Positions 23,036 to 35,744 are shown, counted from the stretch's first letter. The stretch: 64,000 bases of DNA from Dermatemys mawii (GCA_007922305.1 ML677335.1:38446642-38510641), one strand, 5' to 3'. Notes: generated by a model not told the origin, from the sequence alone. A program made the numbers and translations.

Positions 23036-23174
23036 GCCAGTTTCCCACATCCAGAGAATCCTTTGTCACTGATTATTGCCTCACTGGCCTCACCCCTGGT
23101 TCTCCGAAGTTCCCTAACAAAGGCAGGGAACATCTGCAGGAGAAGGTGGCAGGACAGCTGCATTAAAAAGCACC

Positions 23175-23181
23175 TATAAAG
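23175..23181 (+). promoter_or_regulatory. Candidate TATA box
   Basis: TATAAAG lies 45 bases upstream of the ATG at 23220. An E-box CAGCTG sits just upstream, near 23156. Spacing would place a start site near 23205. TATA-like strings are common in AT-rich DNA, so the call depends on the exon candidate downstream. Confidence 0.3.
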
Positions 23182-23219
23182 AAGGCAGCCTTGGAGAGAG
23201 GGGCTGCAGTGAGCAGAAA

Positions 23220-23253
23220 ATGACTCTCCACTTCCTGAAGGAGTACTCCAAAG
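23220..23253 (+). CDS. Candidate short first coding exon (MTLHFLKEYSK...)
   Basis: The ATG at 23220 opens 11 codons (MTLHFLKEYSK) plus one base. It ends at AAG followed by GTGCGT, an acceptable splice donor (intron from 23254). Upstream are a TATA-like box (23175) and a purine-rich leader. Without splicing the frame continues as G-A-Y-F-C-L before leaving any recognised family. I do not recognise the N-terminus and found no matching second exon in the window. It may be a real first exon of a plus-strand gene that continues beyond 64 kb, or a coincidence of TATA, ATG and donor. Confidence 0.2.
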
Positions 23254-23259
23254 GTGCGT

Positions 23260-25405
23260 ACTTTTGTTTGCTTATTTGGCACTGTGGTCCTTGCTTAAAG
23301 ATACAGCCTTAAGAAGTCAGAGTCTTTTGGAAGAGCTTTATTTTGTTATGGCTTTAAAATGAACAAACAGGCTTCTTTGCTAACATTTCTTTCTTCTGTG
23401 CCAGACAAGGGGGTTCTGTTTGAGGGAGGGCGATGGGACAGGGCTTTGCAACTCTCCTCTTGCCTATAGTGTTAAAGGCACCAGTGTCACAGGCAAGACT
23501 TTAGAAGTGGCTTTCTCTGCACAGCTGAGTGGAAATCATTGTTTGTTCTGAATCTGAATGCTCCTTGCAGATGCTTTCTTTGTGCTTCCACAGTCTGTTT
23601 ACAAAGCAAAAAACAAAACCCAAAAAACAAACCCCTCCAAAATTAAACCTAACAGCTGCTTGTTTAATTGGCTACAGGGGTAGTCTCCAGTCTGGTGTTT
23701 ATCTGCCATGTTTGTGTACACAGAAGGCTTTTAGATTTGCAAGTGCAGGAGTTTCCTGGTCAGAGAGACCAGGTGCAGTATTTTTGCAGCTGGTTGCCAG
23801 GTAACCCTCCTAAACAGAGTTGGTGACCAGAGAATCCACTGGAAGTTCAGCAGGCAGGCAAGGATCAGAAAGTGGTGCTCTCTCCCAGGGACTATTTAGA
23901 TTGGACCACAATCTCTGATCTTTGCTCAGGTTTCCTGAGGTAGGAAAAAATAATGGTGGGACAACTAGTTCGCTCCAGTAAACAGATTTTAACCAGAAGA
24001 AAATTAACCATGTTGTTGCAGGGTGTAGTTTGGGTTAGGACTATTCACGCATTTCTAGTATCACAACCACCAGCATCCAAAATCAGACAGGTCCCAAAAT
24101 ATCATGAGTATGGGTTAAAAAACATTTTAGACTTTGCTTTCTAGTTTCTGAGCCATTAGGTTGCATTTGTGTCATGTTCTCAAGCCTTCCATTGCATCAC
24201 TTTGAATCAACAGACAATGTAGACTGCAGAGTGACAATCCTGGAATCTTATTATATAGATAATATGTATGTGATGTAATTATTTTGGGGTAAATGTCAAA
24301 ACTGCTATTAGCAGTGATCGAAGTTGAAGTGCAGTGTTGCTAGCTCTTGTGATTTTTCTGTGATAAACTGCAGAGCATGTGATATGTTGCCAGGGACTTC
24401 CCAGATGGCTAATTCCCCACAATGCCTCTCAGGGTAGATTCATATGACAGTGAAAAAAGTGGATAAATTAATGCTCACCAGTATTGTATTGCCTGCTAAA
24501 GTCTCAGGGATTTTGGGATGATATGAACATGGTGTGGAGAGTGGCCATAGACCCTCAGCACCAATCCTCTCCTGCCTCAGCCATGGAACCTGATACCCAC
24601 TGGAAGGAGGGGGTTCTCCAGCATCACAGTGCCCTGTTCACCCCAGCACAGATTCACCAACCCCAAGCATTCAATATGAGATTGGTTTAAACATAATGTT
24701 ATTTTAAAAAATAATGATGTGGGGATTCCTTTTATTTTCCTCTGGATTTTAAGCCTCATTGTCAACTTCTGTCTGCAGCCCTGAAGCCTAGAAATTTACT
24801 TTTTCTTTTTGTAAATGTAAGTTGAGATGCTCATGTAACCACATGCTTCTGAGAGCCAGGCCTTTAAGAAAAAAAGCCTAGTGATTGTAAGACTCATCAG
24901 CAAACTCACAACTCGTGAAAACAGCAAGATTGTGATGGAAGAGGGGCTGTTAGGGTCATAATCAGTAAAACTAAATGAAGAAAATAATCCTCTTTGTACC
25001 TTTGGATAATTGAGAAACACTATGGTGTTTGCATAGCATTCATAGCTGGGCACTGATTTTTAATTTTGCAGAATAAATTACTTTCAAAATGTTTAATTTG
25101 CTTGGTTTTTTGTGTCCCACATAGGTAGCATTCTTTATATAACATCCTTCTCTCTTGCTATGAAAGCAGAAGCATTAGGTGTAGCTAGAATAGCATTTTT
25201 AGTCTGCTGCAAAGAAAAGATAGGATTATTTTTCAAAGGAATACAGAAAATGGCTATGTACTGTACAACATCAACATCATCATTAAAAAGGCAAGAAGAG
25301 CCTGGATTTTAGGAGTATCTTGGTAACGCCCCTCACCCTAAAAAACTTGAACGGTGAATGCTATGGGTTTAGATTTCCAGTTTCTTTTATCAGGATCAAT
25401 GGTTG
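23260..25405. other. Unique DNA, no gene seen
   Basis: If the exon at 23220 is real this is its intron. A weak repeat-like phrase starts near 24331. Confidence 0.45.
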
Positions 25406-25409
25406 TAAG

Positions 25410-25533
25410 TAAGGTGACCAGATGTCCTGATTCTATAGGGACAGTCCTGATTTTTGAAGTCTTTTCTTTATATAGGCTCCTATTACCCCGAACACCCTGT
25501 CCCAGTTTTTCACACTTGCTGTCTGGTCACTCT
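25410..25533. mobile_element. Short MITE with 'AGGTGACCAGA' inverted ends
   Basis: Left AGGTGACCAGATGTCC and right, reverse-complemented, AGAGTGACCAGACAGC are inverted repeats. Internal 'tatataggctcctatta' and 'cagtttttcaca' match the second copy at 46984-47098. Non-coding. Confidence 0.7.
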
Positions 25534-25539
25534 AGACTT

Positions 25540-26320
25540 GTAAGCATGCCCCCCATCTCCTTTATCTTATAGCCGTCTTCTGTGCTTTCATCCAGATATA
25601 ACAACAGATAACAGGTCCAATAGGGATTTTCCTTCCCCTTCACTCCCTTTTCAGTGCAGAGAAAGAAGCTAAATAAGAAAAATGCTCTGGGCAAATCTAT
25701 GAAGCTCAGATTAGTAACTTAAAACAACAAAACAACCCTCACCCAACCTGGCATCCCCCAGAAATGCTCTAGAAATTACACCAGTAGTTCATGGTAACTT
25801 ACTAGTTTGTTTCCAATGTCCATAGTAACTACCCAAATTATCATGGCAACAACCCTAAGCAAACAAATAATATCCATCTTTCTGGTCCCCAGATTCACAC
25901 ATTTAATATTGCTCTAATAACTAACAGCAGTAGCAGTTCCCCAGCTGTTACTCACAAAGACATACCATGGCAAACATATTTTCACTGCACCTCCCAAAGT
26001 ATGCAAACAATTGTTGGCACCTAATACATAATAATAATAATATAATATAGATGGCTCTAGTCCAACAATTACATTTCATTTAGTACCACAGATACTTTTA
26101 ACAGTAAAAGTTATATATGTTGAGGAATTAGCATTTCAGCTGGGGGGATTGGTGAACTCATTGGCTTGGCTTATCGGTGTGTCTGACAGTCTGAGAAATT
26201 AAAGAGCTGTTTAGCATGTGCATGAATATCTGTCAGAGGCATATTATGTGATTAACTTATGATTATAAGGAAAATAAATGCCTTTAAAAATTATTCTAGT
26301 GGAATTTTCTCTTTGATCAC
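25540..26320. other. Unique AT-rich DNA with a short (AAT)n tract
   Basis: 'ataataataataatataat' at about 26028-26046 is a small microsatellite. No gene is seen. Confidence 0.5.
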
Positions 26321-26324
26321 GCAG

Positions 26325-26639
26325 CTATTTGGCACTTTTCACCTTGATCTGTTCAGCAGTGCCATTTACATATTTAATGATTTGCTCCCCCGTACAATTT
26401 TCATTTGGTAGTTTGGTCATGTAAACCATTAATTGTCTAACATGAACACACAGCCCTTTACCTGTGCTTGGTTGTGCAGGGTGAGCTTCACAAAGGGTTT
26501 TTATAGTTGAGCGCCCAGCGTTCCTCATTCCCATGTAAAGGAAATACTCCACAGGAGGCGTGGTCGTTAGCTGGTAGGGGGAGAGGGAGGCAAGGAAAGA
26601 GACCAGCTGGACAAATAAAATAATGCATATCTGCAACAT
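26325..26639 (-). CDS. Possible small secreted-protein ORF
   Basis: The minus-strand frame from the ATG at 26639 encodes 104 residues. Residues 1-20 (MLQICIILFVQLVSFLASLS) have the hydrophobic core and small residues of a signal peptide. The remainder has three cysteines and two N-glycosylation sequons (N-C-T and N-G-T). The frame is open a further 28 codons upstream. A donor-like CACAG|GTAAAG lies inside, so the true exon could be shorter. I do not recognise the family. Chance is a serious alternative, since one such frame per 64 kb on six frames is not surprising. Confidence 0.15.
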   Translation of the reverse strand: MLQICIILFVQLVSFLASLSPYQLTTTPPVEYFLYMGMRNAGRSTIKTLCEAHPAQPSTGKGLCVHVRQLMVYMTKLPNENCTGEQIIKYVNGTAEQIKVKSAK

Positions 26640-26724
26640 TTTAAAGAGGATGACTGGAGTTATGCAAACACACTGAACCTTGAATCTAGGGCCATGCTTG
26701 ACTGGGTTGCAGGTCAGAGGCAAA

Positions 26725-27735
26725 CAATTTGTTTAGTTCTATTTAGTAGCTCCTTGGCTCTGGGCATGACAAGATGTTCCTGCACTGCAGTTTTGCATGA
26801 CCTCATGTTGTCTGGAACATGCTTCATTTGCATTCTGGGCTGGAATCAGAAAGTTGGTATAGAAAAGAAGTATTTGTTACCCGTGATTTTTTTCACTGTC
26901 GGGTTCAGTTTACCAAATGTTGACAGTTATTGAGACAGAATTTGTTGTGCTGGCTTTCAAAGGTAACAACCAGGAAGCAATTTCCATTGCAATGGGAAAT
27001 GAACTTCCATCCAGGCTAACTCCCTACTATTTTTATAGAATACACTAGCAATAAACTATTGACTCGGCACCTGTTCCTACACTAAACATTATGCAAATGC
27101 AAACCAGGAAGGAACTTACCAATGTCATATGGCTATTGTCACTTTAGTTTTAAATGGCTAATGGCCAGCTCAACCACCTGCCATTTAGTGAGTCACACTG
27201 CAATGTTAAATAGACTGAAAAGCCTTGAGAAAACAAGAAGCCTAGAAATGGAAGATGATTCCTTTTATTTCTGAAGTTTTGTATCCTTTCTCCCTGTTAG
27301 ACAGTTACAGCCAACTGAAGCACCTGCTTATTTTCCTTAAGTTCCTGACAATGTCAGAGAAGGGCTCTGACTGTCACAGATCCTCAGCAATGGATCGTTC
27401 CTCACTAGAGTCTGACTGGGTGTCTCTAGAGCCTGATGCTTGCCCCACTTATTTCACCAGCCTCTCCATTGACTGTTTATCTAAGCTTCCTCCCCTGTTT
27501 GTTTGTGCGTTACAAGTGAGGGCCATTTGGAATTGATTCATTTCACCTTGTGGGGCATCCTACCTGAGGGCTATGGTGTTTGCCAAGACCAGATCTTTGG
27601 ACTGATTGGCATGATATTTGGGCTTCTGCAATATTAAGGCTTTGGATGGATTTTTATCATGTGTGTTTGACTGTTTAGTGATAGACACGTGCTTTGCAGC
27701 TCAGACCCCTGTGAAAAAGATAGAAGGAAGGAGCA
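26725..27735. other. Unique DNA, no gene seen
   Basis: No repeat or exon signal recognised. Confidence 0.5.
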
Positions 27736-27737
27736 CA

Positions 27738-28632
27738 AAAACATAAGAATGGCCATATTGGGTCAGACTAATAGTCCATCTAGTCCAGTATCCTGTCTTC
27801 TGGCAATCACTAGTGCCAGATATTTCAGAAGAAATTAACAGAACTGAGCAATTATCGAATGATCCATCTCAGGATCCAGACCCAGCTTTGGCAGTCGGAG
27901 ATGTTAGAGACCTTGAGAACATGGTGTTGCATCCCTGACCATCTTGGCAAACAGACATTGATGTACCTATCCTCCATGAACTTAACTAGTTCTTTTTTGA
28001 ACCCTGTTATATTTTTGGCCAGCAATGAGTTTCACAGGTTGACTGTGCATTGTGTGAAAAAGTACTTCATGTTTGTTTTAACTTTCTGCCTACTAATTTC
28101 ATTGGGTGACCATTGGTTCTTTTGTTATGTGAATGGGCAAAAAACACTTTCTTATTTACCTTCTCTCCACCATTCATGACTTTATAGACCTCTGTTATAT
28201 TCCCCTCCCCAAGTCATCTCTTTTCTAAGATGAATAGTTCCAATCTTTCTAATCTCTCCTCATATGGAAGCTGTTCCATACCCTAATGATTTTTGTTGCC
28301 TTTCTCTGTACTTTTTCCAATTCTAATACATTTTTTGAAATGGCGTGACCAGAACTGCATACAGTATTCAAGTGAACGTACCATGGATTTAATATACTGG
28401 CATTCTGATATATTCTGTCTTATTATCTATCGCTTTTCTAATGATTCCCAACATTATCAGCTTTTTTGACTGCCACTGCACCTTGAGCAGATGTTTTCAG
28501 AGAAATCTCCACGATGACTCCAACAGCTCTTTTTTAGATCCCATCATTTTGTATGTGTAATTGGGATTATGTTTTCCAATGTGTATTACTTTGCATTTAT
28601 CAAAAATGAATTTCATCTGCCATTTTGTTGAG
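27738..28632 (-). mobile_element. CR1-type LINE 3' region, minus strand (~0.9 kb)
   Basis: The plus strand begins 'acataagaatggccatattg' and 'ggtcagactaatagtccatc' and continues through 'tccacaggttgactgtgc..t', 'tctctcctcatatggaagc' to 'catctgccattttgttg'. This is the reverse of a long-known reptile CR1 3' region. The 'acataagaa' at the low-coordinate edge is the remnant of the short tandem 3' tail. Stops and indels break any coding frame, so this is an old 5'-truncated copy. A shorter relative lies at 62707-63030. Confidence 0.8.
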
Positions 28633-28639
28633 CATTCCT

Positions 28640-29540
28640 CTTATAAGGAAGAGTATCAGAGGGGACCATTTTTAGGGAGCAGAAAAACTAATAAAATGGC
28701 AATCAAATCTTTGTATCTTTCTGAACCCAAAATAAAATTCAACATCTTAATTTTCATAGCACCTTGCTAAAATTACTGATAGGCACTCAAATTCTACATT
28801 AAGGGGTGTTTAAGAGCCTAAATACACAGACAGAAAGTTGACATCCACATATCCAGTTCATATACACTCCTGAATGCTCTCTAGCCAATTTCCCCTTCAG
28901 TTGTATTACCCTAAAATTTCTCAGCCACAGTCTGTTTTCAGGTCTCATAGTACTGTCTTATCCACTGTCCAGAGATATTCTACTGACAGATCTACAGTTA
29001 TTCCAGATTTATTCTCCAGTTCATTTGACCAAGCTCCCAGGCCTTCAGATTTTACACTGATGCTGGATAAAGTCCTTTAGCAATCATGACACAAGTACTT
29101 GTCAGCAGCTTGGGTGAGCTGGGTGCTTAGCAAGATGGCACCACTCTCAAAACAGAACCAGCAGATCTGAAGAAGAAATTTGCAGCAGTTCATGTTTCCT
29201 CAATTTGTCACTCATTTCCACAGGGTTCCAGAGAATACATCCAATAGTTATGGAAGTTTCCCAAACAATTACAGCAGAGAGGGATAAATGACTTCACCAC
29301 AGTGGAGATCTCACAGTGTGATTTTTTTCTAAGTTGTCCCCATGACCACCATCTTTTCTGACATTTTTCTGGTATACATGGAAAAAAATGTTGGCGTCTA
29401 CTTGGGTACTCATAAGCCTTTGTGAACAAGTGCATACACCAGAGATGTTTTCTGCTTGATGTAACAATATATGCAAATCTGGATATCTAGATCACCGAAA
29501 TGACTAAAAAGTTATCCTTTTAGGCAATAAAGGCATAGGA
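28640..29540. other. Unique DNA, no gene seen
   Basis: No repeat or exon signal recognised. Confidence 0.5.
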
Positions 29541-29544
29541 TTTG

Positions 29545-29935
29545 CCATACCAGATCTGATTGTTGGTTCAACTAATCCAGGATTCTGCCTCCAGCCAGAT
29601 GCTTCAAAGGACAACAAATTCCCTGTAGAATACAATGAGCCAATTCGGCAATGCTGTACATGGTGAGAAAAAAAAAATCCTTTGAGCCCTTCAGTAAGCA
29701 TCCTACAACCTGAGATTAGATTATTCAATATTCTAGAATGATATTTATTAGTGGTGCTAAAATTAAGCAGACCCTATTACAGTCCAGCAAACAGAATATG
29801 TCTTGATAACTTCCATAGGAACAAATTCCACAGTTTGGCTACACAGACATAAAGAAGGATTTTCTTTTATTATTTTCTACTTTACTGCCCTATCAATTTT
29901 GTGTATTGTCTTCTTGTGCTTAAATTGTATCAAAG
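29545..29935 (-). mobile_element. Old CR1-type LINE fragment, minus strand
   Basis: 'aatccaggattctgcctcca', 'ccagatgcttcaaagga', 'acaaattccacagtttgg' and 'aaagaaggattttctttta' lie in the order of a CR1 3' region read backwards. Divergence is clearly higher than at 27738-28632. Confidence 0.5.
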
Positions 29936-29939
29936 CTGC

Positions 29940-32255
29940 TAGAAAATTCTGGCAGCTTGGGGCCAACGTGCATTAGTCAGTGTTGTTAGATGGTGCTATA
30001 TTATTATTAATTTGTGTTACCATAGAATCTAGAGATCTTATTCTGATATCAGGATGTTGTTGTGCCAGGAGCTGTACAAAAAGAACAAAACCAACACATT
30101 TGCTTTGGTTTAATAAAAATGTAACTTTTGTAAAAGGTTCTCATTTTTATTGGCAGTTATCTGGTTTTGATTTCTGTCTTGGCAAGTCACTAGGTATTAC
30201 TTATGCAATCCAACCCTAAAACTGACTCAGTATTGGTTTTAATACAGAAGCAGCAAAAGGCCCCAAATCTTCATAGGTAGCAATAATAAAGAAGAACATT
30301 GGCTTTCCAGACAAAAAAGTTAACAAGCTTTCACTGTATTGAAGCTGCATTCCTTGAAAACTTCATTCATCAAGGTCTCTAGCCATTTCTTCCAGGCCAA
30401 ATCCCTTTGTAACCTTGTTGCTTCATTGGTGCTTGTCCTGAGTATCATGCCCCTATTCCGCCTTACCGTCTTATTACCTTTCTGGTAAGTCTGTCAAGGA
30501 AAGACATTGATTCTCTTTTATCTGTATTGCGAGGTGCTCGGCGTACTCTTAGTAGCACCGTACAATAACAGTAATCATCCCTGGCAAATGGCGTCTATGA
30601 AATTCAGGAACTGAAGAACAGGAGGAAGACCTAAGAACCTGAGGAATGGGATAAAAGGAACATTTTGAACACTGATAGACTGAGGCTGTAAAGTAAACTG
30701 AGAAACACTTGAAAAGCTAGGGATAGGAAAAATGGGGATAGGATTGTGTCCTGATTTGACTTCATGGAATTAAGATTTGATCTTTTCCAGACACACTGGA
30801 AACTAAAATTGATGCAACTGGATTTTGCATCATCCAGGGGATTTTATGATAATCTGCTGAGAATCTGGTGTATTTCAAAGTAAAGTATTTTGCTCTGAAA
30901 ATCTGCAGCTTTAACTGAATATTTTTATTTTCAGCTCTTTCCAAGTTATTAAAGTTCAAGTGAACAGGGCAGCATTTCTTGTGTACATTACTTTTATTAA
31001 ACACCACCAGGAAATCTTAACTGCGGGAGAAACAGATTACAGCATGACGGAAGAGTGAAAAATGAAGGAAGAACTGTATCATCCAGTATTAGCCACGTTT
31101 TGAACACTGTACCACAAAGAAATCTTCTCTTTATGCTTCTCCTTTCCAGACTAACCTTCCCTGCCTGGGATCTTTCTATAGGATTCAGGAACTGAGATAA
31201 TAAGTATTCATTCATTATTCATCCATTCATTATAATGTCATTATAATATTGTCAGAGTTTGAAAAGGCTTAGTGAGGAGTCACTAACACCAGGATATGTA
31301 TTGTGGTGACTAGTAATTATTTTTTATGCCTAAGAAGCTAAAATAAACATATGAAACAACAAAAGAATCTAAGAAGTTACCTGCTGATATAGAATTGAAT
31401 TCCCTTTTGCATAGGGCTTGCTACTAAGTACTGCTGCTCCAACATTGCTTGTGCCTCCAGTATAGACACAATTCAAACAGGAAATACTCCTCTGAACCAC
31501 TGCCACAAGCCCACTCTTTATATCCATGAAATGGCCCAGAATCCCACACCTGAAAGAACCAGCCTTTCCTCCCTATATAAAGCTGAAGACAAACTTGCCA
31601 TTGATCGGAACTTTACTCAGTGTAACAGAGGGCAAAATTTGGCATCTTGAGCATTACAGACAAGATACAGTTCACTGCACCACTATATGACCCAATCATA
31701 GAAACAACTCTTCTCCTTCCCCTCCCTTTGCATAGGTGCATGGGAAAGAGTTAGGGCTCCTGGTCACAGTGACAGATGGGAAGAACACCCAAGGGAGGCA
31801 AGGCTCCGCATTAATAAACTGAATCAAATGCTAGGTTGGTGATTATTGTTCATGCCAGACCTTCTGAGTCACAATCCAGTGAAAACTAAATTAAATGACA
31901 AATAGAATTCTGCTGCATCATCTCACCAGTTTGCATCAACCAGTGGGCCACTATCACCAGACCACCACAAAGCCACAGATGAAAATAATTTCCACAATCA
32001 GGATTCAATCCCCTGCCCTGCTAGTTGCCATCTATTGCCCGTTACAGGGAACCCCAGTTATCAGAGAAGGGAACAAATTAAGTAGTAAGGCTTTCTAGAT
32101 GTCACTGAGCATATCTTTTTATAAAGAGAGACAAACAAAGAGAGAGAAGAAAGCTAACACATGGTATATGTGGTTAGAGAAATAAAATCACCATAATCTT
32201 TCTGGGCATTAAGGGCAGGTGTAACTACTTTCCTGTGTGGGACACTGCTGATGCA
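29940..32255. other. Mostly unique DNA, no gene seen
   Basis: Weak SINE-tail phrases occur near 30046 ('tgttgtgccaggagctgtac'). An (ATTC)n-like tract lies at about 31206-31232. No gene is supported. Confidence 0.45.
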
Positions 32256-32261
32256 ATGGAA

Positions 32262-32345
32262 CAGATCTTGTACTGGTGTGAATGGGTACAGATCCACTTA
32301 CTTCAGTGGAGCAATACTGTTTTACATCAGCTGTGGATCAGGTCC
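32262..32345. mobile_element. Foldback MITE (~84 bp)
   Basis: Arms 'cagatcttgtactggtgtg' and 'tttacatcagctgtggatca' are degenerate inverted copies around 'cttacttcagtggagc'. Same family as 10281-10364. Confidence 0.5.
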
Positions 32346-32349
32346 GTTA

Positions 32350-33160
32350 CTTCCCCAAACAGTGAAAATGCAAACTCCCACAGACTCAAAGATCTTCTTA
32401 AAGATGTGGGACCTGTTTATAATGGCCCTTTCCAATGTATTGCCTATAAGATGTTAAGGAGTTTTATGTTAACATAACTCAGGGGCACTCAAGAAAGCAA
32501 AGAATGTTTGCTGGCTAGCAAAAGAGCAATCTGCATTCCCATGAATATTGCATACATACAAACAATACCCTGAGATTACATCCAATACTACTGAACACAA
32601 CCAGGGATATATAAGCATAGTGTATTACTACTCTTATCTATAAGGTAAAATAAATCCAGGAAGGGGAAGATTGCCTCACAGCATTCTTGAAGCCAGAATC
32701 CCCCTTAGCTTGTTAGATAGCAACAGCCTTAAATGTTCTATTTCTCATGATCTTCTACTAAATCTATTTTCTTGGGAAATGGTCATAAACTCTCATATTA
32801 TAAGATTCCTAAAGAAAACAAATACATTTAGAAGCAAAGTAGCTAGGTGGAGACGGATGCTCTACAGTTGCTTTTGAATCTCCTATTTAATGCAATGGAT
32901 TTGCTTTTTCAAATGCTGCTGCACAGAGGGCAGATATCTTTATTCAACTAGCTGTGATGTGTCTTAAGTTTTTTCCCTGCAGAGAATCGAGTAAGTTCTT
33001 AGCTCAGACTATTTATAGCAATGAGCTCCACTTTCCATTTACCCAAGTCAGATTTCAGCTTCCATTGTTCTGCCCACCGCCTGATGTGTTCAGCTCCATC
33101 TGTTTAAACCCACAAGTTTTTTTGCAGCCTTCACAGCTATAGAAGAGATGGGGCTGGCAT
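32350..33160. other. Unique DNA, no gene seen
   Basis: No repeat or exon signal recognised. Confidence 0.5.
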
Positions 33161-33163
33161 GGG

Positions 33164-33220
33164 TCTACTTCTGCTCTGATGTGTTGCTGAAACTTCATAT
33201 ATCAGATATTTAATGGCCAT
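33164..33220 (+). repeat. Left arm of a 57-bp inverted repeat
   Basis: Carries gtgttgctgaaacttcatat, then atcagat and aatggccat. It matches the reverse complement of 34094-34150 at about 50 of 57 positions. The arms enclose 873 bp. Confidence 0.9.
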
Positions 33221-34093
33221 TCTTTTTGCAGCAGCGTCAGCATGGCTTGGCTGCTGCTGGGGCCGTCTCCTCTATGGGGATTCCTTAGAAATGCTCCAAT
33301 GCTTCATTGTTGGCAAAGTTGCAGGAGGTGGCACATAGATTTCGAAGGTGGAGCATGATGCCATCCCTGGGAGCAGCCCTTGCCCAACGGAGGTGACCCT
33401 TTGCACTGACACCAGACCCACTTTGTGCTTTCTGTCACTGCATAGCTAGTGCCATAGAAACAGCTAAGAGAGATGCTGTTGATACTGTTATTTTGGCAGT
33501 GGCTGAGACTTTAAATTTGCTAGCACCAGCTGCTAATGTTTCCTCCGTTGTGAATACAGAGGAAGTTAAGGACTCAATCCCGTGTCCACAGGAGTCAGCC
33601 ACAACTCTCATTGCCTTTGGCACGATTAGGAGTAGACTCTAAGTTAGGGAGCCTGGGATCTGATCATCTTCATGGGAGCTACATGACTGTAGTTTTTGTA
33701 GTAACAGAGGCTCCATTTTAGTCACAGAGGCTTTAGGGCGTGGGGAGAGAGAGGCTGCTGCCCCTGCTCCTCCACTCATCATTTTGATAACATTCAGACT
33801 TTTCCAGCCCCTGGGAATCAATCCTGTTGCCTGGCATGAGAGGGAACTTGCAGTCTGATGGATGGTTAGGACTGGTTTTCTCCTTTTCCCTTCTCTTTTG
33901 CCCATCCCAACATTTGTAGTCTGTCTCCAAACAATGACAAATTAAAAACCCTCCACATCAACTGCCCTCCATAACAGCTATGGGTGGTGGGTATCATAGG
34001 CTGGGGGAGGCTGAGCCTGATGTGGCCCTGCCCCAAACAGCCAGATGTGGCCCCGCCCACGCCCCACCCCCAGGAGTGCCTGTGAGCTCTTTC
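33221..34093. other. Interior of the inverted-repeat-bounded segment
   Basis: The 873 bp between the arms has short frames on the minus strand (62-88 codons) without domains. 33992-34085 resembles a fragment of a GC-rich turtle hAT element ('ggctgggggaggctgagcct', 'ggccccgcccacgcccc'). The remainder matches nothing I recognise. Confidence 0.5.
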
Positions 34094-34150
34094 ATGGCCA
34101 TTTTTTATCTGATATATGAAGTTTCAGCAACACGCCAGAGCAGAAATACA
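34094..34150 (-). repeat. Right arm of a 57-bp inverted repeat
   Basis: Inverted copy of 33164-33220. Mismatches are clustered at 'ttt' versus 'aaa' near the inner end and at four outer positions. No target duplication is evident outside the arms. Confidence 0.9.
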
Positions 34151-34154
34151 CTTG

Positions 34155-35740
34155 GGGAAGCTAGGGCTGGTGCCTGCCTGGCGTGCCGGACAGCAATGTT
34201 GCGGTGCTGATGCTTGCCTGGTGCTCCAGGACTGGGGATGGGGCACTCTGGCCATGCCACGCACCGTACACTCTGGAGCTGCAGATGGGGGTGCTGGCCT
34301 TGAGTAGGGGGGCCAGAGGCTGTGGGAGTCTCTGCCACACTGCAGCTGTCTGAAATGGAAGTCTGTGTCTTGCCATTTTGCACTGAGGACAAAAAAGCAA
34401 TCTGATCTTTGCTGCTTTTCCTTTGCTTATCAAACTTTCCTTTTGGCTGCCGCTCCAGTTGTTATGCTGCTTCTTTAATAATTACATTGTTTCTGTGTGG
34501 TCAAAAGGTGAATAAAAATGTTCGAGTTTGGAAGGCGTATTGCTCGCTGGGGATCAGGGCTCATAATCCATACTAGAAACAGTAGTAAAATTAGAGACCA
34601 TCTGGCCTATTTACCTGCGCATGGAGAAGCAGCGGTCCCCAGGCCAGCTGGAGCTCTGCTTGCCAGCATTGCGGAAGTCCCAAAAGCTGAGATTAATGGC
34701 CAGATGTTCATGGAAGTTCAGCATCACCACCCTCTGCTTCACAGTCCTCACACCTTTTGGTCACAGATTCAGTTGCCTTTGGCTGCATGGGATCACAGAA
34801 AAATGGACACAAACAGACTTCCTGAGCTACACTTTGTTTCTTCCTTGAATAAGCTAATTTTAGACAGTAGCAGAGAGTAGCTGGATTGTATCAGTGAAGC
34901 TGAGCGTCTGCTGAGACAGACCTTTGGCAAATTGGAGTCTCTAAACTAGGCTGAGTATTTTGAGGGCTGTACCTTTGATCTGGTGACCAGGCACTGAATG
35001 ATGCAATTCAAAACTATGCATAGCAGCAGCAGTATTGTACCTATAATATTGACAATTCCTATTTAAGCTGGAGACCTTTTTCTCCCTCAGACCTTCTAGT
35101 TCCTGCTTTGAAGGAACTGTCACCTGTCACCTTCATCACAGAGCTAAAGAAACTCCAAGAACAGTAGCGTGTATGTTATCCAAATGCTGTTTCAGTGGTA
35201 CTGATTCCTTCAGGAGACAGTCCATCAGTGGCGATATAGCGCCTGAACAGCACGCACGCCATGTCTTGTAGGAGGAGGAGGTCAGTTGCAAAGCTGGGCT
35301 GCATTTGTTTTCTCAAGGTAAATTTTTGGCATGTACTGTGTGCATGTCATCACAGTACTAGCAACACTATGGGGACTAATCTGCTATGCCATTCATTGGA
35401 AGGAAATTAAAAAAAGAACAGGCCCATATGTGACTTGTAAAGTGCAGAAGGGTCACTCAGTCTGTGAGCTTTTCTGTTGGCCATTTCCGTGGAAGGTATT
35501 TCTGGTAGTGTAGAAATTCCTACCCCACAGGAGGCAGAATCCTGTGACTGCTGAGTGACCTTGACTGCTGCTGTAATGAGAACTGGATGCTCACCATCTT
35601 CCTGGATCAGACCCATAGACAGCAAAGCAGAACCTTGTGGAAATCCTTAGGCAACTATGCACTGTACCGGGACAATTCGTGGGTTTTTTCCAGAACAATA
35701 TAAGAGGAAGACTTCCCTAAGCTTAAACTTGATTTTCACA
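34155..35740. other. Unique DNA, no gene seen
   Basis: The 120-codon frame at 34518-34880 (+) has no recognisable domain and overlaps a second open frame. Confidence 0.45.
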
Positions 35741-35744
35741 GATC

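Noticed and set aside
27859..28179. 106-codon frame (+)
   Set aside because: Antisense reading of a CR1 3' region.
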